A stretch of DNA of 64,000 bases, taken from positions 59,146,501-59,210,500 of the forward strand of contig JAZHRO010000019.1 of NCBI GenBank assembly GCA_037157565.1. Direction: 5' to 3'. The stretch comes from Thalassia testudinum. Taxonomy: Eukaryota > Streptophyta > Magnoliopsida > Alismatales > Hydrocharitaceae. Both the position numbers and the translations under genes were made by a program. The notes under the pieces were generated by a model, which did not search any database, was not told where the DNA came from, and saw nothing but the letters and a program-made list of their open reading frames with translations. This document shows positions 59,255 through 64,000 of this stretch, piece by piece; position 1 is the first letter of the stretch; each line of letters starts with the position of its first letter.

Positions 59255-61954
59255 CGTAACGACCCGATTCCCAAGTCCCTACGAGACACGAGAACCGGAC
59301 CGACTCGACTAACCTCAAGACCCAGTCGTCCAACGAGGAAGTAACCAAAAGACAGTAAAATAAACCACATTCAGCATGAATATAACTAACAGTAAGAAAG
59401 TACAGCAGTAAGGAAAGAAACTACTACAGTAGGCACCACCACAACAGTAAAACAACATTTATCATATAACAAAAACTGCAGGTAAAGAAGGTACAGCGGA
59501 AACAGAAACTACTCACTAGAACAGAAACAAAAAGGGGGTACAAAGCTGTGGTAACTCTACTGGACCCTACTCGGCCCAACGTCCTCTGCAGCCGCCGACC
59601 CTGGCTGCTCAACACCTGGTCCTGAAAAAGGTAACGGGTGTAACACGTCAGCAAAACGCTGAGTAGAGTGGCAAACTAACTAAAGGCAACAGTAGAGTGT
59701 ACAGTAGCTGTTATGTTCTATTACTTCCTTTATTTACATCTTTCAATTTTTCTCACTATTTCATTTACTTCACAGATCCTTTACTTGATCTCGGATGTCC
59801 TCGTGGGACGATCTTGATTGCAGTCTTTTCCAAAAGTAGAAGTAGCACGTGGTGCTCTCCTAGCCGGGAGAGTCCCCCGTGGTGATCCTACCCTCAGTCA
59901 ACCACCCCAAGGTCACTGACAGACGTAACGGTGACTACGGCACGCGCGATAAACGCACAGGTAGCTAGCCCGCACTGGCACGCGGTCAGTCGTTTCCGTT
60001 AACGGGTGCGCCCAAAGCACAGCACGGAACCAGGGCAGAGCCCTCTCAGTAACAGGGGTCCAACCCCTCCACAGTAACCAAACCGGGGCCTTGCCCCTCC
60101 ACAGTCCGCGCACCCTCGCCTGACTACCCTGGTTTGCCCTAGTGGGCCTAACAAGTCGGTGAAGGAGGCTAGCAGAACCCCGGGGCCCGTGGGGTAGCTA
60201 GTACTCTCCTAACACTACTAGCTCTCCTCGGTACTACGTACACGAGGGCCAACAAGTCGGTACAGAGCGGTCAAGCCTAACCCCGGGTCCCTGGGGCGGC
60301 TGGCCCCACTCTGCACTAAAACAGGTACAGGTACTTCCCTTGGTACTGCGTACCCAAGAGACAGTACAAACTACATCTCAGTTCCATTCCTTTTCTTTCC
60401 AGGAGTTCCACTCCTAATTCCCCGTAGGGTTCCAGCTCTTTATCTCAGAACATCATATGTTTCACTTTCCAGATTCACGTTCTCACATTCCATGATCTCA
60501 AACATGATTCTTTATGCATAACAGGCAGCTGTTAATTAAATTTACAGGCAGCTTTATATATATTCCTTTCCATTTTTCCAAGACTGCAGTAATATACATT
60601 CCACTAGTTTTTCCATCCTAGGATTCATGCCATATCCTAGGATCTATTATACAATATAGTTTTCCGGCCCTAGGATTCATGCAACACCTAGGAGCTATCA
60701 TTCCATATATTTCTCATTCCTAGGATTCATGCAATGCCCTAGGTTCTAGTTATGGTTCCATACTTTAACAGATTTTATTAATACTTAAAGCCACTCTACC
60801 AGGTACAACGGGAGTAATGGGGGCGTGATCGGGAATCCCGCGCGCCTCCGCGACTCTCAAGACTGCAACCGAACGAGGTCCTATCACAAGGATCAACACA
60901 AGGAGAGTCTCAAAACAGGGTATAGCTACTGTAGGCGGGTAGAGGAATTAATTCTGAAACGAACGCAACTCGAATCGCGGAAAACGGAGCCCAAACGGGC
61001 CCTAAACGGGTCGAGAAAGACAATACTGTGCAAAATCAGACGTCTGGAACTCCTTCCAGACGTCTTAAACGGTGGATCAGAGAATTACCTGTTCGGCTTG
61101 GTTCCCCGGACGTCCAGAAGTCTGTGGGGACGTCTTTCCTAGATCCCAGACGTCCGATGGTCACTCCGGACGTCTGGAGGTCACTCCCGCCGTCTGGTAC
61201 AAATTCTAGACGTCTGATTCGCAAAGATGACGAATCAGTGAACCTGCGCACAGCCAACCCCCCCTCCCTCAGTACGGTCAGTCGACAAAAACGAAGAAGA
61301 AAGCGGAAACTCACCTTTCAGACGTCTGTATGATCTCACAGACGTCGACCTTGCCGTCTGGATATCAATCCAGACGTCTGATTCTGGAAAATTTTCCAGA
61401 ATCAGAGCCCTGCTCGGCCTCAGCTCGCGACGCCGCCCGCGTCGCACCTCGCGCGTACGCTGCTCCGCCCGCAGCAGGTCCCTCTCCGCGACGCTCTGCG
61501 TCCCCTGCGCCCTCCCCCGGCCGGCCAAGCCGCCCCTGGCGAGCTCGCCCTCACGGCAGAGCCCCGCCCTCGCACACCGCAGCTCCTCCGCGCCTACTGC
61601 GGCTGCCGCTGCCGCTGCACCCTCGCGTCCGCTCGCTCTCGCGCACAGGCAGGAGAAGAATGGAGGAAGATGGTGGAGACGGGAGGGGAGGCACGCCCCC
61701 CTTTTAACGCCGCGCGGAGAGGAGAGAGAAGGCGGTCACAGTCGCCTGCCGCCGCAGAGAAAGAGGCAGGATCGCAGGTCTGCGTGCACAGGCGCGCAGA
61801 CGAATATCCCGTGCGAGCATAACTGTTCGCCAGACGTCTGTAAAATATCCCGGACGTCTGGTCAGACGTCTGGATGTGATCCCAGACGTCTTTACAGACG
61901 TCTGGGCCACCTCCCAGACGTCTTAAAAGACGTCTGGGGCACGCGCTCGTTACA
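59255..61954 (-). mobile_element. Solo LTR (subfamily I)
   Basis: 2700 bp with exact target duplication TCACA (59250-59254 and 61955-61959). The plus-strand start is CGTAACG instead of TGTAACG, so the terminal base is mutated. It is nearly identical to 37408-40102. It contains the best form of the conserved palindrome (61377-61406, 30 bases, perfect) and the 26-bp AGACGTCT palindrome (61913-61938). Confidence 0.94.
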
Positions 61955-61979
61955 TCACACAATATTGAAAATATTAGTC

Positions 61980-62830
61980 TACTTAATAATTGATATTTAA
62001 TGTAAAAAAATAAAAGAATGTTAGATTTATTATATAGTGGATCACATCACATTAAAAATAATCACCACATCACTTTAATCTAAAATGTACATGTGATAAA
62101 TACTTTACACCGGTGATAAACTAGCTACTTTGCACATATGATAAATTATTCTTGATGATTTTGCATCGGTGATAAATTATTTTAAGATATCTTTGCACCG
62201 ATGAAATCTCATTTTGCATCGGTGTAAAATTATTCCAAAGGTGCAAAGTGATTTTGCACCCGTGCATTTAATCTCTGGGTTTAGGGTTTAGGTTTATGAA
62301 AAGTGATTTCATGTATGAGAAGTGATTTTTTACTTGAAAGATAATTTATCACTTTAAGGTTTAGGGTTTAGGTTTGCTAAACCGTAAACACTAAAGATTA
62401 AACCCTAAATCATAAGGTGAAAAAATCACCTTTCAAGTTTAAAATCACTTGTCATAGGTAAAGAAACACTTGAAATTTAATTTTGCATCCGTGCAATCTT
62501 ACTTTACACCGGTGCAAAATTATTTTGAAGGTAAAAAATTATTTTGCATCGATATAAAGTGATTTTACATCATTTTTCTTTTTTCTTTTTTAAAAAAATG
62601 GGAGTAACTCTTATCCATCCTTCACTCCCCAGAGGCAAAAAAGTGATTTTGCACTAGTGTAAGGTGATTTTGAAGGTGATTTGAGTAGTTTGTATCCGTA
62701 CAAAAGTGAATCGTTGATTTCAACAGTAGTGGACTTCACCATGTATCAGTACTTTTTTATATAAAAAAAATATATCAAGTGAAAACTACATTCGCATTAC
62801 TGTACATCAATTTTTACATTTCTTAACCTA
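61980..62830 (+). repeat. AT-rich foldback repeat, copy C
   Basis: Third direct copy. It begins ACTTAATAATTGATATTTAA, contains CACCGGTG, TTTTGCATCGGTG and GGTGCAAAGTGATTTTGCAC blocks, a foldback around TTTAGGGTTTAGGTTTGCTA, and ends near ACTGTACATCAATTTTTAC. The ends (AATTGAT... and ...ATCAATT) could be short inverted repeats. Confidence 0.7.
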
Positions 62831-63364
62831 CATCTCACAAAAAATTTATAAAATATATAATAATTTTATAAAATTTATAACAATATTTTGTAATAAATCC
62901 AAACAAGTTATTTGAGTCCAGACTCACTGGATTGTAAAATACATAAGAGTTTTATAATAAGTTTAAATAAGTTATTTAAATCGTCATGCTAGGTGGGGAT
63001 TTACATTTTCATCAACCAACCTCCTTCAGTATTGTCCTTGCGAAATTTCCATTATTATATTATATTGCAGAACACGAAACATATTAATTGTCGTGGAAAA
63101 TATTTTTTTCGTCGATTTTGACGGCGGGCCCCTGCCAAGGGATAAGAGGAGAAATGTCTTTTTGGCTCCAGAAGGAGGTGTAAAAACAAATATCAAATAT
63201 CCTTCTATTTATTTACTTATTTGATGTGTTCACACACACAAATATCTATAACGTCACCCCTACCAACCCATGCAAAGCCTACCCTCGAATCCATTCCCTC
63301 GCCCCGCTCTCTCTCTCTCGAATGAAAAACCCAAATCCACCACCCATCTCTCTCCGAAGACCGA

Positions 63365-63402
<38 letters not shown>

Positions 63403-64000
63403 AATCAAATACCTATAACTCCATATCGAAGGGGGGTTTCTTCGTGCCACATGTCAGGCTATTAAGTTTTTTCTCTCTTTTACTGATTACTGTTTCACAT
63501 AGCTGATCAAACTACAATGCATACATCTTTCCACATTAGAATAATAAATTGTCGTCAACTTCTATAATAAAAGACGGTTTCTTCGCATCACATGTCAAGT
63601 AGCAAGCTATTAAATTTACATGCTTCCACATTAAAGATGGCTTCTATTAAATTTATCCTTTATTTTACTAATTAATATTTTACATGGCTACTCACCCTAC
63701 GTCATTTCACGTTAGAATAGGAAAATATGCTCAACATAAATGACAGAGAACTGAATCCTTCGGTGATGTTTGGATTTGCATATAACACTAATCATGTAGA
63801 CGTAGGTGTTTAGATTCAAAGATTCCAAGACGAAGGAATTCTACCTTTTGAGTGGGCAACAATGTGTACCTAATACTTATCGTAGTATACTCATCACTTT
63901 CTTAATGTGATTTAATAGATATCTAAGTATATTCCATTTATTCATTGGCCCACAATCTTTGCTTTGTGGTAGAATATTTGAAAGTTAGATAAATTAATTA
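62831..64000. other. AT-rich DNA with a CT microsatellite and a diverged tandem duplication
   Basis: No gene is called. A CT run (63371-63397) lies within pyrimidine-rich sequence that could be a promoter or 5' leader, but no convincing frame follows in the window. About 63430-63565 and 63566-63725 are diverged copies of one unit (GGTTTCTTCG, CACATGTCA, GCTATTAA, TTTTACT, CACATTAGAATA blocks). Confidence 0.5.

Noticed and set aside
63226..63506. Two overlapping frames of 78-79 codons around the CT microsatellite
   Set aside because: Ser/Leu repeats come from the CT run; at best this is an untranslated leader of a gene outside the window.

Overview
This is nuclear DNA of a flowering plant, almost certainly dominated by retrotransposons. 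The only recognisable host gene is an intronless arogenate/prephenate dehydratase (24074-25336). Its very high GC, especially at third codon positions, is typical of grass-like or other monocot genes, so a monocot is my best guess. The species cannot be read from the sequence.

Layout. 1-6801: minus-strand Ty3/gypsy element of chromovirus (Tekay/Del-like) type, running off the window edge, with an unbroken protease-RT-RNaseH-integrase frame but most of gag deleted. It sits in an older LTR (6802-7971). 7972-17745: an old, large non-coding LTR element on the minus strand, with a solo LTR (9377-12237) inside it. It is itself inserted in the gag zinc knuckle of a Ty1/copia element (17746-19351). 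19352-23900: mostly featureless DNA with one poly-A retro-insertion flanked by an 18-bp target duplication (21583-22583). 23903-25336: the dehydratase gene.

26917-55146 is one old, decayed Tekay-like element on the plus strand, cut open four times: by a solo LTR in gag (30186-32983), an unfamiliar LTR-like block in gag (33657-36171), a solo LTR in the reverse transcriptase (37408-40102), and a young complete non-autonomous element in the integrase (42353-52218). Three of the four insertions have exact 5-bp target duplications. The young element carries tRNA-Asp priming and a single 692-residue orphan frame instead of pol. Beyond it lie a copia-like LTR (55147-56791), three diverged copies of an AT-rich foldback repeat, another solo LTR (59255-61954) and AT-rich DNA to the end.

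The most unusual signals are at the level of the LTRs. (1) Dense arrays of the palindrome AGACGTCT occur in three gypsy LTR subfamilies and in an apparently unrelated LTR. (2) A roughly 30-bp palindrome downstream of the TATA box is preserved, with paired changes, in seven LTRs. (3) A palindrome at the extreme 5' end of U3 is kept by compensating substitutions across several otherwise unalike LTRs. (4) The non-autonomous element encodes a protein I cannot assign. No tRNA, rRNA or CRISPR feature was seen.
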